A stretch of 64,000 nucleotides of DNA from Desulfosporosinus lacus DSM 15449. Its GTDB lineage: Bacteria > Bacillota > Desulfitobacteriia > Desulfitobacteriales > Desulfitobacteriaceae. The position numbers and the translations under genes were made by a program. The stretch lies in the NCBI RefSeq assembly GCF_900129935.1, contig NZ_FQXJ01000017.1, positions 1-64,000 of the forward strand. Reading direction: 5' to 3'. Shown here piece after piece: positions 37,136 through 46,242 of this stretch; the stretch's first letter is position 1, and every line of letters starts with the position of its first letter. Under the pieces are notes generated by a model. That model had not been told where the DNA came from, did not search any database, and saw nothing but the letters and a program-made list of their open reading frames with translations.

Positions 37136-37837
37136 ATGAACAAGAAGATATTAATCATTGAAGATGACTCAAGTATTGCAGAGTTACAAAAGGACTATCT
37201 GGAAGTTGCAGGTTTCGAGGTTAGTGTCTATGACAATGGAATTGAAGGATTAAGAGCGTTCCAAGAGCATGAGGTTGATCTGCTCATTCTGGATATTATG
37301 TTGCCGGGAATGGATGGTTTAGAGATTTTACGCAGTTTGAAAGAAGATAAAGATGTACCTGTTATTTTAGTATCCGCTAAAAAAGAAGAAATTGACAAGA
37401 TCAAAGGGCTAAGTTTAGGGGCTGATGATTACATAACGAAACCCTTTAGTCCAGGGGAACTGGTGGCGAGGGTAAAAGCCCATTTGGAAAATTACGAGAG
37501 GCTCAAACTTCGGTTTAGCGAAGGGGCTAAGAAGTCAAACATTTTGACGATTCGGGGACTTAAAATCGACAAGGATTCACGCAGAGTTTTTGCTCTCGGC
37601 AAGGAAGTGAATCTGGCTCAGAAAGAATATGCCTTACTCTTGTATTTAGCTCAAAATCCAAACAGGGTTTTTGGGCGTGAGGAGTTATTTGAACGTGTTT
37701 GGGGTTTAGATGCTTTAGGTGACTCTGCCACAGTCACAGTTCATATCGCTCGAATACGCGAAAAAATTGAGAGTGACGTATCTAATCCTCAATATGTAGA
37801 AACGGTTTGGGGTGCGGGGTATCGGTTTAGGATATAG
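37136..37837 (+). CDS. Response regulator, OmpR/PhoB family
   Basis: 233 aa. Receiver domain with IIEDDSSIAE, phospho-acceptor Asp in LLILDIMLPGMDG (about 53) and Lys in DYITKPFSPGE (about 103). C-terminal winged helix includes LAQKEYALLLYLAQNPNRVF and VTVHIARIREKIE. Partner of the preceding kinase; likely autoregulates this operon. Terminator 60 bases downstream. Confidence 0.95.
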   Translation: MNKKILIIEDDSSIAELQKDYLEVAGFEVSVYDNGIEGLRAFQEHEVDLLILDIMLPGMDGLEILRSLKEDKDVPVILVSAKKEEIDKIKGLSLGADDYITKPFSPGELVARVKAHLENYERLKLRFSEGAKKSNILTIRGLKIDKDSRRVFALGKEVNLAQKEYALLLYLAQNPNRVFGREELFERVWGLDALGDSATVTVHIARIREKIESDVSNPQYVETVWGAGYRFRI

Positions 37838-37896
37838 TGAATCTAAATTTTAAACTGTCTACAGCTAGCACTAACCAAGTTTTCTTCAAGAAAAGA

Positions 37897-37931
37897 CTCT
37901 CCTTTCTAATGAAAGATTGGAGAGCTTTTTT
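37897..37931 (+). terminator. Terminator after the OmpR-type regulator
   Basis: CTCTCC pairs with GGAGAG, inner TTTC/GAAA stem, then CTTTTTT. Confidence 0.85.
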
Positions 37932-37956
37932 AAGGTATTCCAAAGGAGGTTAAGAG

Positions 37957-38607
37957 ATGAATCAACTATTGACTGCTCGCAAAAAAGTGATCGAAAAGGG
38001 GATAGAAATACTTGCAACGAACCTAACGGTTGGGACATGGGGGAATATCAGTTGTCGGATTTCTGGAGAGAATTACATAGCGATCACTCCTACCGGAATG
38101 AATTACGATGACTTGGAGCCTGAAGATATCGTAATAATGGACTTAGAAGGAAATATAATTAATGGTATTCGAAAGCCTTCTATTGAAGTTCCTTTACATT
38201 TATCGATTTATAAAGCACGAGAGGATGCCAAGGCTATTGTACATACTCATAGTGCTTATGCAACTGCTATGGCTGTCGCACGAAAAGAAATTCCGGGAGC
38301 AATTGAAGACTTAGTCCAGATCGCAGGCGGTAATGTAAGGGTCAATGAATACGCATTACCCGGAACGGAGCAACTGGGCATTAATACAGTTAAAGCACTT
38401 GAAGGCCGAAATGCAGTTTTGTTAGCTAACCATGGTATGTTGGGGGTAGGGCGCGATTTAGATGAAGCATTGAAAGTATGTCAAGTTGTTGAAAAATCAG
38501 CACAAATCGTTCTTCTAGCGCAAATGATGGGTGGAGCAATTGAGTTATCCCAAGGGGATATTGACGGAATGCGTAATTTCTACCTAAAAGGTTATGGTCA
38601 GAAGTGA
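37957..38607 (+). CDS. Class II aldolase/epimerase family protein
   Basis: 216 aa, metal-dependent sugar-phosphate aldolase of the fuculose/ribulose-phosphate class. GTWGNISCRI opens the core; the zinc site is seen as HTHSAYATAMA (about 93) and ANHGMLGVG (about 152), with the catalytic acid in KPSIEVPLHLSIYK. AAAGGAGG lies before the ATG. The next gene is ahcY. In several anaerobes such aldolases salvage the methylthioribose or deoxyribose leftovers of SAM metabolism, so a role in that shunt is possible (inference). Substrate not determined by sequence alone. Confidence 0.88.
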   Translation: MNQLLTARKKVIEKGIEILATNLTVGTWGNISCRISGENYIAITPTGMNYDDLEPEDIVIMDLEGNIINGIRKPSIEVPLHLSIYKAREDAKAIVHTHSAYATAMAVARKEIPGAIEDLVQIAGGNVRVNEYALPGTEQLGINTVKALEGRNAVLLANHGMLGVGRDLDEALKVCQVVEKSAQIVLLAQMMGGAIELSQGDIDGMRNFYLKGYGQK

Positions 38608-38652
38608 CAAAGGAGTCATTGATTAATTCAACGAAGACTCCCACTTTGTTTA
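38604..38652 (+). terminator. Probable terminator after the aldolase gene
   Basis: ACAAAG-GAGTC pairs with GACTC-(bulge)-CTTTGT, followed by TTTATTT. Imperfect stem. Confidence 0.5.
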
Positions 38653-38692
38653 TTTGTGATAAACCGTATATAATAGGGCGATCTAAAGATTG

Positions 38693-38722
38693 TTGAAGAA
38701 ATTCACGATTTTAGAGTATAAT
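38693..38722 (+). promoter_or_regulatory. Putative sigma-A promoter of ahcY
   Basis: TTGAAG at 38693 and TATAAT at 38717-38722, 18-bp spacer. It leaves a leader of about 140 bases; I see no SAM or SAH riboswitch core in it. Confidence 0.45.
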
Positions 38723-38867
38723 TAGTAAGGACAACACATAATTGCTCGAATTGCATATAATAGATACTTACCAGACCGTATTTTAGTTTGAATTAACATT
38801 GAGTTAATGTCGAACACACTTTAATTCTAGTTCCTTAACGAGAAGCAAGAAAGAAGGTAATCATAAA

Positions 38868-40127
38868 ATGGATTTAAAATTTACTATTCGAGATTTATCA
38901 TTAGCATCAGAAGGACAGCGGAAAATTGATTGGATCATTCCTCGAATGCAAGTGCTTAACAGTATACGTAAGGAATTTGAAAAACAATTGCCTTTTGCAG
39001 GAAAGAAAGTTGTAATTTGTTTGCACCTAGAAGCTAAGACTGCTTATCTCGCACAGGTGATTAAAGCTGGAGGGGCAGAGGTGACTGTAGTTGCCAGCAA
39101 TCCTCTCTCTACTCAAGATGATGTTGTGGCTGCTCTTGTTCAAAGTGGGATCGGGGCACATGCTTGGTACAATGCGACAGAGGAAGAGTATAATTCTCAT
39201 CTGCAGTTGGCACTCGATACCGAACCCGATTTTATTATCGATGATGGGGGAGACTTAGTTTCAACCATCCACACAACTCGTCCTGAACTTCTGAAGAAAG
39301 TTAAGGGCGGAGCCGAAGAGACGACAACTGGTGTTTTACGTTTGCATTCAATGGCCCGTGATGGGGTCCTGAAGTTTCCGATGGTAGCTGTCAATGACGC
39401 CCAATGCAAGTATTTGTTTGATAACAGATATGGTACCGGACAATCCGTTTGGGATGGAATCATGCGCACGACGAACTTGGTAGTGGCTGGTAAAACAGCT
39501 GTTGTTGCTGGGTATGGCTGGTGTGGTAAAGGAGTTGCTCTGCGGGCTAAAGGATTAGGAGCGCGAGTAATCATTTGCGAGATTAACCCTATCAAAGCAA
39601 ACGAGGCCTTGATGGATGGATTCGAAGTAATGCCTATGGTTGAAGCAGCAAAGCACGGGGATTTCTTTATAACGGTTACCGGCAATATGAATGTAATCAA
39701 TAAGGAGCACTTTATTGTCATGAAATCCGGTGCAATTATGTGTAATGCAGGACATTTCGATATTGAAGTTAACGTAGCCCAATTAAAAGAAATCTCTGTC
39801 TCCGAAAGAACAGCTCGAACAAATATTACTGAGTACACCCTTCCTAACGGTCAAAACCTATATGTACTGGCCGAAGGCCGATTAGTTAATCTGGCTGCCG
39901 GAGATGGGCATCCGGCAGAAGTTATGGATATGACATTTGCTTTACAAGCTCTGTCTTTAGAATATATTGCTTTGAATCATGAGAAGTTAGAGCCTAAAGT
40001 CTATCAAGTCAATACAGAAATAGACGAAAAAGTAGCGATGCTGAAACTTCAATCTCTAGGTTTATCAATTGATAAATTAACCGAAGAGCAGGAAGCTTAT
40101 CTGGGGTCTTGGAGTTCAGAAGCGTGA
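38868..40127 (+). CDS. ahcY: Adenosylhomocysteinase
   Basis: 419 aa, NAD-dependent hydrolysis of S-adenosylhomocysteine to adenosine and homocysteine; cytoplasmic. Substrate-domain landmarks: IPRMQVLNSIRKEF, VICLHLEAKTAYLA, DDGGDLVSTIH, EETTTGVLRLHSM and VNDAQCKYLFDNRYGTGQS. NAD-binding fold: VVAGYGWCGKGVALRAKGLG, then CNAGHFDIEVN. The length matches the shorter bacterial/archaeal form. Removes product inhibition from methyltransferases; useful in an organism with heavy corrinoid methyl transfer (inference). Confidence 0.97.
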   Translation: MDLKFTIRDLSLASEGQRKIDWIIPRMQVLNSIRKEFEKQLPFAGKKVVICLHLEAKTAYLAQVIKAGGAEVTVVASNPLSTQDDVVAALVQSGIGAHAWYNATEEEYNSHLQLALDTEPDFIIDDGGDLVSTIHTTRPELLKKVKGGAEETTTGVLRLHSMARDGVLKFPMVAVNDAQCKYLFDNRYGTGQSVWDGIMRTTNLVVAGKTAVVAGYGWCGKGVALRAKGLGARVIICEINPIKANEALMDGFEVMPMVEAAKHGDFFITVTGNMNVINKEHFIVMKSGAIMCNAGHFDIEVNVAQLKEISVSERTARTNITEYTLPNGQNLYVLAEGRLVNLAAGDGHPAEVMDMTFALQALSLEYIALNHEKLEPKVYQVNTEIDEKVAMLKLQSLGLSIDKLTEEQEAYLGSWSSEA

Positions 40128-40186
40128 AATAAGGAATATAGAATAAAAGTTTAAATATACAATGGCAATTTCCAAGTTTTATTCAG

Positions 40187-40227
40187 AAGGTGCCTGACCG
40201 TAGAGATATGATCAGCACCTTTTTTTA
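40187..40227 (+). terminator. Terminator after ahcY
   Basis: AAGGTGC pairs with GCACCTT, inner TGA/TCA, followed by seven T. Confidence 0.85.
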
Positions 40228-40426
40228 TATATTCGCCTTTCCAAGAAAGGACAGAGTAATTGTTTCAGAGATAAAAGTTGCCCCCATATCCTATAAAATA
40301 TCTATGTGTTAAGATATAATAGTTGAGATCAAAATATCTATTAAACACATTGTTAAGTATATTTAGACTTCATCATGTTATATCCTGACAAGTTTAGATA
40401 GTTAATGTATAAAGAGAGGCTTAGGA

Positions 40427-42763
40427 ATGGAAAGAACGCTTATAGTCGCAGAAAAGCCTTCACAAGCTCGTGAATATGCTGCAGCCCTGGGAGTAAGAGG
40501 AAGAGGCGACGGATACCTGGAAAATGAAAAGTATGTGATTACATGGTGCTATGGACACCTTTTAGAGCTGGAGCGTCCTGAAGCATATATGGATTTGGAT
40601 CGAGTAGGGAAACGCTGGAGTTTAAATCGTTTACCGGTGTTACCCAGTTTGCAGGCCTTTCGTCGGGTGGTTAAATCCGGAGCTGCTAAACAATATGAAG
40701 TAATCCAAAATTGGTTAAGGTCTTCGGACATTGGAGAGATTATTTGTGGAACGGATGCTGACAGGGAAGGGCAGTTGCTTTTTCAGGAAGTATGGGATGC
40801 CGCTAAGTGTAATAAGCCCTTGTCAAGGCTGTGGATTTCCTCGCTGACAACTGCGGCTATACAAGAAGGATTGAAAAGCCTTCGTTCCGCAGAGTCGGTA
40901 GCAGGATTGGCGGCTGCCGGAAATGGCCGTGCCCTTGCAGATTGGGATTTCGGAATGAATCTGACGGAAGGGTTCACCGCCTTATTTGGGAGCTTCGATG
41001 CTGTAAGGAAAAAACCCAATGTTATTTCTATAGGGAGAGTACAGACCCCGACACTTGCGTTGATTGTCGAGCGAGAATGGGAAATTGAAGGCTTTGTTGC
41101 TCAGCCATTCTTTGAAGTCAGGGCTGAATTTTCGAGTGCAAATGGGGAGTATCTCGGTAAATGGTTTGATCCAAGCGAGGACTCAAAACGGATTACAGAT
41201 CCTCAAGTTGCCGAGAAGATCGTAGCCAGAACTCAAGGAAAACCAGGAAGAATTACTAAAATAGAACAAAAAAACGTACAGGAGCCTGCGCCCCTGCTCT
41301 TTGATCTGACCTCGCTGACGATTGCTGCTTCCAAAAAATATGGGTTTAGTGCGGAAAAGGTTCTCCAATTAGCCCAGTCACTCTATGAGAAAAAAGCTAT
41401 TACTTACCCACGAACTGATTGTGCTTATCTCTCAGAAGACATTGTTCCAAAGTTGCCGGATCATCTTAAAGCTGTACACCAAGAGCCCTATTCGAGTTTG
41501 GCAGATGAAGCCAGTCTATTAGGTGTGCCGAAAGGTAAACGCGTAATCAATACGATCACTGCCCATCATGCCATCATTCCGACGACTGAAAAAGTCGCCA
41601 TTCACAAGCTCAATCGTGAAGAACAGAACCTCTATGATTTAGTCGTTCGACGTTTTCTGGCTGTTTGGTTTCCCCCTGCTCAATATCATCAGACGGATGT
41701 AGTAACAATGATCGAGGGTGAATCTTTTCGAACCAAAGGCAAGGTATTATTAAGCCTGGGATGGAAGAAAATTTACGACCCAGATGATTTAGAGGATGAG
41801 GGTGTCAAAAAGGGCAAGAAGAAGGACAAGCGGGAGCAGACAGAGGATGAGAACGCAACTCTGCCTCCTTTGAGTAAGGGGGAAGAGGTGCAGACAAAAC
41901 GTGTTTTCAGCGAAGAAAAGAGCACAAAACCGCCAAAACGCTTTACCCAAGGAGACCTTCTCAAAGCCATGGAAGGTGCAGGCAAGCAGATTGATGATGA
42001 GGTGCTCCGTCAGCAATTGAAAGGGAAAGGGTTAGGTACTGTGGCGACTCGTCCGGCTATTATGGAAAACTTAATTGACCGGGGATACATACTGCAGGAT
42101 CATAAGGCTTTGAAACCCACAGAAAAAGGGGTCGAACTTATTCGACTGATTAAGGAAAAACTTCCTCAGGCTCAGCTCCTTATTAGTGCGGAAATGACCG
42201 GACAAATGGAGTTTGATCTTTCTAAAGTGGAAAAAGGGGAACTAAGCATCGAACAGTATATGACAGAAGTAGAAGATGCAATCAGACGAATTATTAAGGA
42301 ACTGCGTTCCTTCGAACAACGACACGGTAAAACCCCTCTGGCTCTTGCACCGACGGCACACCCTTCAACAAAGGGTAAAGGAAAAGAGGAGCCAAGAGCA
42401 AGAACTGCTCGTAAGAAAGAAAATAAGGTTCGAGAGTCCGCGAAGAAGGTTGATGACAATAAAGTAACAAACAAGAGTCAAGTACTGGCATTAGGGAACT
42501 GTCCTAAGTGTGGTGCAGAGGTGATCGAAGGCCAAAAGGGGTTTGGGTGTTCGAATTGGCGACAAGGATGTCATTTTGTCCTCTGGAAAACTCCGATCTG
42601 TGGTAAGGTGCTTACTCCAAATCAGGTTAAAAGCTTATTGAAGAAGGGGAAGACTCCGTTGATTAAAGGTTTTAAATCGAAATCGGGAAAGTCTTTCTCG
42701 GCCTATTTGATCTGGGAAGATCAGTCTGAAGCTAAGTTGAAGTTCGAAATTGAGACCTCATGA
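40427..42763 (+). CDS. topB: DNA topoisomerase III
   Basis: 778 aa type IA topoisomerase; relaxes negative supercoils and decatenates DNA. TOPRIM domain: VAEKPSQAREYAAALG at the N-terminus and GTDADREGQLLF near 105. Active-site Tyr in AITYPRTDCAYLS near 325. A charged, repetitive insert lies around 455-505 (KKGKKKDKREQTEDE). The C-terminus (about 690-778) has a CPKCGAEV zinc-type motif and a TopB-specific C-terminal repeat (GFGCSNWRQGCHFVLW). Stop overlaps the MATE gene start (ATGA). Confidence 0.95.
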   Translation: MERTLIVAEKPSQAREYAAALGVRGRGDGYLENEKYVITWCYGHLLELERPEAYMDLDRVGKRWSLNRLPVLPSLQAFRRVVKSGAAKQYEVIQNWLRSSDIGEIICGTDADREGQLLFQEVWDAAKCNKPLSRLWISSLTTAAIQEGLKSLRSAESVAGLAAAGNGRALADWDFGMNLTEGFTALFGSFDAVRKKPNVISIGRVQTPTLALIVEREWEIEGFVAQPFFEVRAEFSSANGEYLGKWFDPSEDSKRITDPQVAEKIVARTQGKPGRITKIEQKNVQEPAPLLFDLTSLTIAASKKYGFSAEKVLQLAQSLYEKKAITYPRTDCAYLSEDIVPKLPDHLKAVHQEPYSSLADEASLLGVPKGKRVINTITAHHAIIPTTEKVAIHKLNREEQNLYDLVVRRFLAVWFPPAQYHQTDVVTMIEGESFRTKGKVLLSLGWKKIYDPDDLEDEGVKKGKKKDKREQTEDENATLPPLSKGEEVQTKRVFSEEKSTKPPKRFTQGDLLKAMEGAGKQIDDEVLRQQLKGKGLGTVATRPAIMENLIDRGYILQDHKALKPTEKGVELIRLIKEKLPQAQLLISAEMTGQMEFDLSKVEKGELSIEQYMTEVEDAIRRIIKELRSFEQRHGKTPLALAPTAHPSTKGKGKEEPRARTARKKENKVRESAKKVDDNKVTNKSQVLALGNCPKCGAEVIEGQKGFGCSNWRQGCHFVLWKTPICGKVLTPNQVKSLLKKGKTPLIKGFKSKSGKSFSAYLIWEDQSEAKLKFEIETS

Positions 42764-44139
42764 AACAGACATTTACGCTCCTGCAAAAGATTAGACAATT
42801 GTTCGCAATTTTATGGCCTATCCTGGTTGCACAAGTTACAATGTTTTCCATGAGTTTTTTTGATACTGTCATGTCTGGACAAGCAAGCACTCCAGATTTG
42901 GCGGGAGTCGCAATCGGTTCCAGCGTATGGGTGCCCATAGGTGCTGGTATAGGCGGAATTTTCGTAGCCGTAACTCCAATTGTTGCTCAATTAATAGGGG
43001 CGAGGCATAAAGAAGATATAGCTTTCCAAGTAATGCAGGGGATTTATTTAGCATTGTTGATTTCAATTCTAGTTATAGTGGGAGGAGCCTTTGCTTTAGA
43101 TCCAATTCTTTCGCTCATGGGGTTGGAGGATAACGTACTTCGAATTTCACGCAGTTACTTGTTGGCACTTGCCTGTGGAATTCCGGCACTCTTTGTATAT
43201 CAAGTTTTACGGGCATTTATCGATGCGTTGGGGAAAACCAGAGTATCTATGATGATTGCCCTATTGTCATTACCAATTAACGTGTCCCTGAATTATGTTC
43301 TTATTTTTGGGAAAATTGGTTTTCCAGCCTTAGGGGGTGTTGGGGCTGGTGTAGCATCTGCACTTACTTATTGGTTTTTAGCTCTTATAACATACACGAT
43401 TATTAACAGTCAAAAATCCTTCGCTTCATTTCAGGTGTTTAAACATTTTTACGGAATATCACTTAAAGAATGGAAAGAACAATTAAAGACTGGCTTGCCA
43501 ATTGGATTTGCTATTTTCATCGAGACCAGTATCTTTGCAGTAGTTGCTTTACTTATGAGTACATTTGATACTGTGACTATCGCAGCTCATCAGGCGGCAA
43601 TGAACTTTGCTACTATGCTCTATATGGTGCCATTAAGCATTTCCTCTGCCTTAACTATTTTAGTGGGGTTTGAGGTTGGTGCTAAAAGGGATAAGGATGC
43701 TCGTCACTACAGCTATCTTGGTATGGTAATGTCAATTGGAATGGCCAGTATTTGTGCTGCAATCCTGTTACTCTTTAGGGAGCAAGTGGCTGCCTTATAT
43801 TCTCGGGAAGTTGCTGTGATTCAAATGGCCCAACATTTCCTAATATATGCTGTATTCTTCCAATTATCAGATGCCATTGCTGCTCCGATCCAGGGAACGC
43901 TTCGAGGCTATAAGGATGTGAATGTAACGTTCCTCACGGCTTGCATATCCTATTGGGTTATTGGATTACCGGCAGGGTACTATATGGCTAATAATACTTC
44001 GCTCGGGGCAACGGGTTATTGGATTGGTTTAGTTCTGGGATTAGCTGTGAGTGCTATTGGTTTATTAGGGCGTCTTTTAGTCGTACAGAGCCGACATAAA
44101 AACCTAGAAGTTGCCTCTTCAGAGAAAAAAAGGATGTAG
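42760..44139 (+). CDS. MATE family multidrug/solute efflux protein
   Basis: 459 aa, about twelve membrane helices in two related halves. N-terminal FAILWPILVAQVTMFSMSFFDTVMSG and the Gly/Pro-rich PALGGVGAGVASALTYW are NorM/MATE-like. Overlaps topB by four bases, so it is cotranscribed with it although functionally unrelated. Substrate not inferable. The coding sequence ends 20 bases before a stray piece of DEAD-helicase sequence. Confidence 0.93.
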   Translation: MKQTFTLLQKIRQLFAILWPILVAQVTMFSMSFFDTVMSGQASTPDLAGVAIGSSVWVPIGAGIGGIFVAVTPIVAQLIGARHKEDIAFQVMQGIYLALLISILVIVGGAFALDPILSLMGLEDNVLRISRSYLLALACGIPALFVYQVLRAFIDALGKTRVSMMIALLSLPINVSLNYVLIFGKIGFPALGGVGAGVASALTYWFLALITYTIINSQKSFASFQVFKHFYGISLKEWKEQLKTGLPIGFAIFIETSIFAVVALLMSTFDTVTIAAHQAAMNFATMLYMVPLSISSALTILVGFEVGAKRDKDARHYSYLGMVMSIGMASICAAILLLFREQVAALYSREVAVIQMAQHFLIYAVFFQLSDAIAAPIQGTLRGYKDVNVTFLTACISYWVIGLPAGYYMANNTSLGATGYWIGLVLGLAVSAIGLLGRLLVVQSRHKNLEVASSEKKRM

Positions 44140-44158
44140 TGCTATCTAAGCATTCTCA

Positions 44159-44218
44159 TTCAATCAGCTTGGGCTCGACGGATCTTTGGCTAATGCTCTC
44201 AAACAACAAGGAATTGTT
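44159..44218 (+). pseudogene. 60-bp fragment of a DEAD-box helicase 5' end
   Basis: The translated piece FNQLGLDGSLANALKQQGIV differs from residues 4-23 of the helicase at 57918 (FNQLGLDESLVNALKLQGIV) at three positions, with about 52 of 60 bases shared. Nothing of the helicase follows. It is the remnant of a second helicase gene or of a local duplication. Confidence 0.8.
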
Positions 44219-44245
44219 GTGACTTATAGCAATACTCCGAAAATT

Positions 44246-44298
44246 AAGTCTTGGTGACTCATTTAAGTCTTGGTGACTTAAATGAGTCGCTGAGACTT
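44246..44298. promoter_or_regulatory. Three tandem AAGTC-N5-GACTT dyads (operator array)
   Basis: Dyads at 44246-44260 (AAGTC/GACTC), 44265-44279 (AAGTC/GACTT) and 44284-44298 (GAGTC/GACTT), each with a 5-base centre and spaced by exactly 19 bp. The repeat unit TTAAGTCTTGGTGACT occurs twice. A perfect 14-bp inverted repeat spans 44256-44288. It lies 165-215 bp upstream of the sigma-54 promoter, the normal distance for an enhancer (UAS) bound by an activator. Confidence 0.75.
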
Positions 44299-44461
44299 AA
44301 TAATTTGTGATGGAAAAGTTCTAATCCTTAAATTACTCTGAGTTAAGGATTTTCAAGTGTTTGATAAATAGGGCCTGAAAGTTTGGCATAAGTCCTTGAA
44401 ATACGTACATAGTCCACTGCTATTAAACTTTCTGAGATAACATATTAATTTATGTGATAAT

Positions 44462-44477
44462 TGGCAAAGAACTTGCA
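44462..44477 (+). promoter_or_regulatory. Sigma-54 promoter of the BCCT transporter gene
   Basis: TGGCAAAGAACTTGCA: GG and GC separated by ten bases, both boxes close to consensus. Expected start near 44489, leaving a leader of about 145 bases. Confidence 0.8.
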
Positions 44478-44525
44478 ATTAAAGTTGTGGACAGAAGTTA
44501 AACATTTTATAAAAAGGAGGTTTTG

Positions 44526-44546
44526 ATGGTCATTTCAGGGCAATGA
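44526..44546 (+). other. Possible six-codon leader ORF
   Basis: AAAAAGGAGG lies 5-6 bases before ATG, which opens MVISGQ and stops. It sits inside the predicted BCCT leader. The strong site is otherwise unexplained. Confidence 0.3.
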
Positions 44547-44635
44547 AATACAATAGATAGACACGTGGAATTTATCATCTGACTTATTTTCTTAAACCCG
44601 GTTCTCAGATTAAATCTCAAGAAAGGGTGAATAAC

Positions 44636-46201
44636 TTGTCACAAGAGAAGTCTAAAGGGATATATGCTCGTATTAATCCTGTTGTTTTCTGGGGCAGTGC
44701 TATTTTATGCGTTTTGTTATATGCCCCAATGCTTATTTATGGTACAGAACTGCAACCCTATGTTGCAGTCATATTAAAAGCCATAACCTATAGAATGGAC
44801 TGGTTATGGTTATTATTTACTTTGGGATGTGTAATATTTTCATTTTGGTTGGCTTTTGGCAAATATGGCAATGTAAAATTGGGTGGAACAGATGATAAAC
44901 CTGAATTCTCAGACTTCAGCTGGTTATCAATGATGTTCACTGGCGGTGTTGGAGCAGGTTTAGTTTATTGGTCCATGGCCGAGCCTTTGTATTATCTAAA
45001 GTTTCCTCCTTACTGGAATGAGGCATTTTCTGGGCAAGCTTCGCAATTCGCTATTGCCTATGGAATGTTTCACTGGGGTATTTCGGCCTGGGCTATCTTT
45101 GTTCCAGGGGCCATCGCCTTTGCCTACATGCTTTACGTAAGAAAAAAACCCTACTTTTCCCCAAGCTATGCTTGCCGGGGAGTATTGGGTGATCGGGTAG
45201 ACGGATGGCTTGGCAGAGCGATCGATATCTTTGTTGTGCTTGGTCTGGTCGGCGGATTAGGAACAACCTTAGGAACAGTTATTCCTATGATGTCGGCTGT
45301 TGCAGCCGGTTATCTGGGTATTCCGGATACTATGACGGTTAAAGTCGTGACCACCCTGGTGATTGCAGCAACATTTACCTATAGTGCTGTCTCCGGTATA
45401 AATAGCGGAATTAAAAAATTGTCGGAATTAAATAGTTGGTTATGTATGGGATTATTAGCGTTTGTTGCGATCGTTGGCCCCACCTTGTTTTTGTTTTCCT
45501 TTTATGTTGACAACTTAGGGGTTTTGATTACTAACTTTTTCCGTATGAGTTTATATACAGATCCGATTAGCAAATCCGGTTTTCCTCAAGACTGGACAGT
45601 ATTTTACTGGGCCTGGTGGGCAGCATGGGCTATGTATTTCGGCTTGTTTGTTGCCAGGATCTCCAAGGGGAGAACGATCAAAAACGTGGTTCTAAATATG
45701 ATGGTTGTAACGTCAATCGGCTGTTCGCTGTTCTTCTTAGTGTTCGGCGGCTATGCTGTAAATCTTCAGCTTAATCTAGGGGTAGCACTTGATATGACTA
45801 TGAAGGACGCCGGTGCCGGGGCAATGATTTCCCAACTCTTGCATACCTTACCCTTAGCTGTAATAGTTGTTCCCTATTTCTTATTTGTCATGCTTATTTT
45901 CCAAGCTACTACCATTGATACCAATGCCTATATTATTTCCAGTATTTCTTGCAAAGAGGTTAAGAATGGTCAGGAATCTCCCCAATGGACAAGACTTTTC
46001 TGGTGTGCACTCCTGGCTGTGATCGGGATAGCTATCATGGTGGTGGGCGGATTACCGGTAGTTCAACTTTCATCGGTTGCCACCAGTGTACCCATTATAT
46101 TTATTATCATCATCTTATCAATGTCCCTACTCAAGTGGCTCAAGGAGGATTTCGGCAGAGAAAAAGAAATTCAAGTTGTTGATTATCCGGAAGAAGACTA
46201 A
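44636..46201 (+). CDS. BCCT family betaine/carnitine/choline transporter
   Basis: 521 aa, about twelve membrane helices. Family marks are GGVGAGLVYWSMAEPLYYL (helix 3 glycine stretch, about 105-123) and the Trp-rich signature FYWAWWAAWAMYFGLF followed by ARISKGRTI (about 320-346). Brings in quaternary ammonium compounds by ion symport or antiport. The start is TTG at 44636, 8 bases after GAAAGGG; a GTG at 44627 overlaps the site. It has a sigma-54 promoter and operator array shared in type with the methyltransferase operon, so the likely cargo is a betaine that feeds the MttB-like enzymes. Confidence 0.92.
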   Translation: MSQEKSKGIYARINPVVFWGSAILCVLLYAPMLIYGTELQPYVAVILKAITYRMDWLWLLFTLGCVIFSFWLAFGKYGNVKLGGTDDKPEFSDFSWLSMMFTGGVGAGLVYWSMAEPLYYLKFPPYWNEAFSGQASQFAIAYGMFHWGISAWAIFVPGAIAFAYMLYVRKKPYFSPSYACRGVLGDRVDGWLGRAIDIFVVLGLVGGLGTTLGTVIPMMSAVAAGYLGIPDTMTVKVVTTLVIAATFTYSAVSGINSGIKKLSELNSWLCMGLLAFVAIVGPTLFLFSFYVDNLGVLITNFFRMSLYTDPISKSGFPQDWTVFYWAWWAAWAMYFGLFVARISKGRTIKNVVLNMMVVTSIGCSLFFLVFGGYAVNLQLNLGVALDMTMKDAGAGAMISQLLHTLPLAVIVVPYFLFVMLIFQATTIDTNAYIISSISCKEVKNGQESPQWTRLFWCALLAVIGIAIMVVGGLPVVQLSSVATSVPIIFIIIILSMSLLKWLKEDFGREKEIQVVDYPEED

Positions 46202-46242
46202 TCATAACAGGGCTGTCGCAGTAAGACCAGCCCGGAAGATAG

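Noticed and set aside
38723-38867. SAM or SAH riboswitch in the ahcY leader
   Set aside because: None of the conserved core sequences of these riboswitches could be read, and no terminator follows.
39197-39838. 213-codon minus-strand frame inside ahcY
   Set aside because: Long only because of the codon composition of ahcY; no start context or family match.
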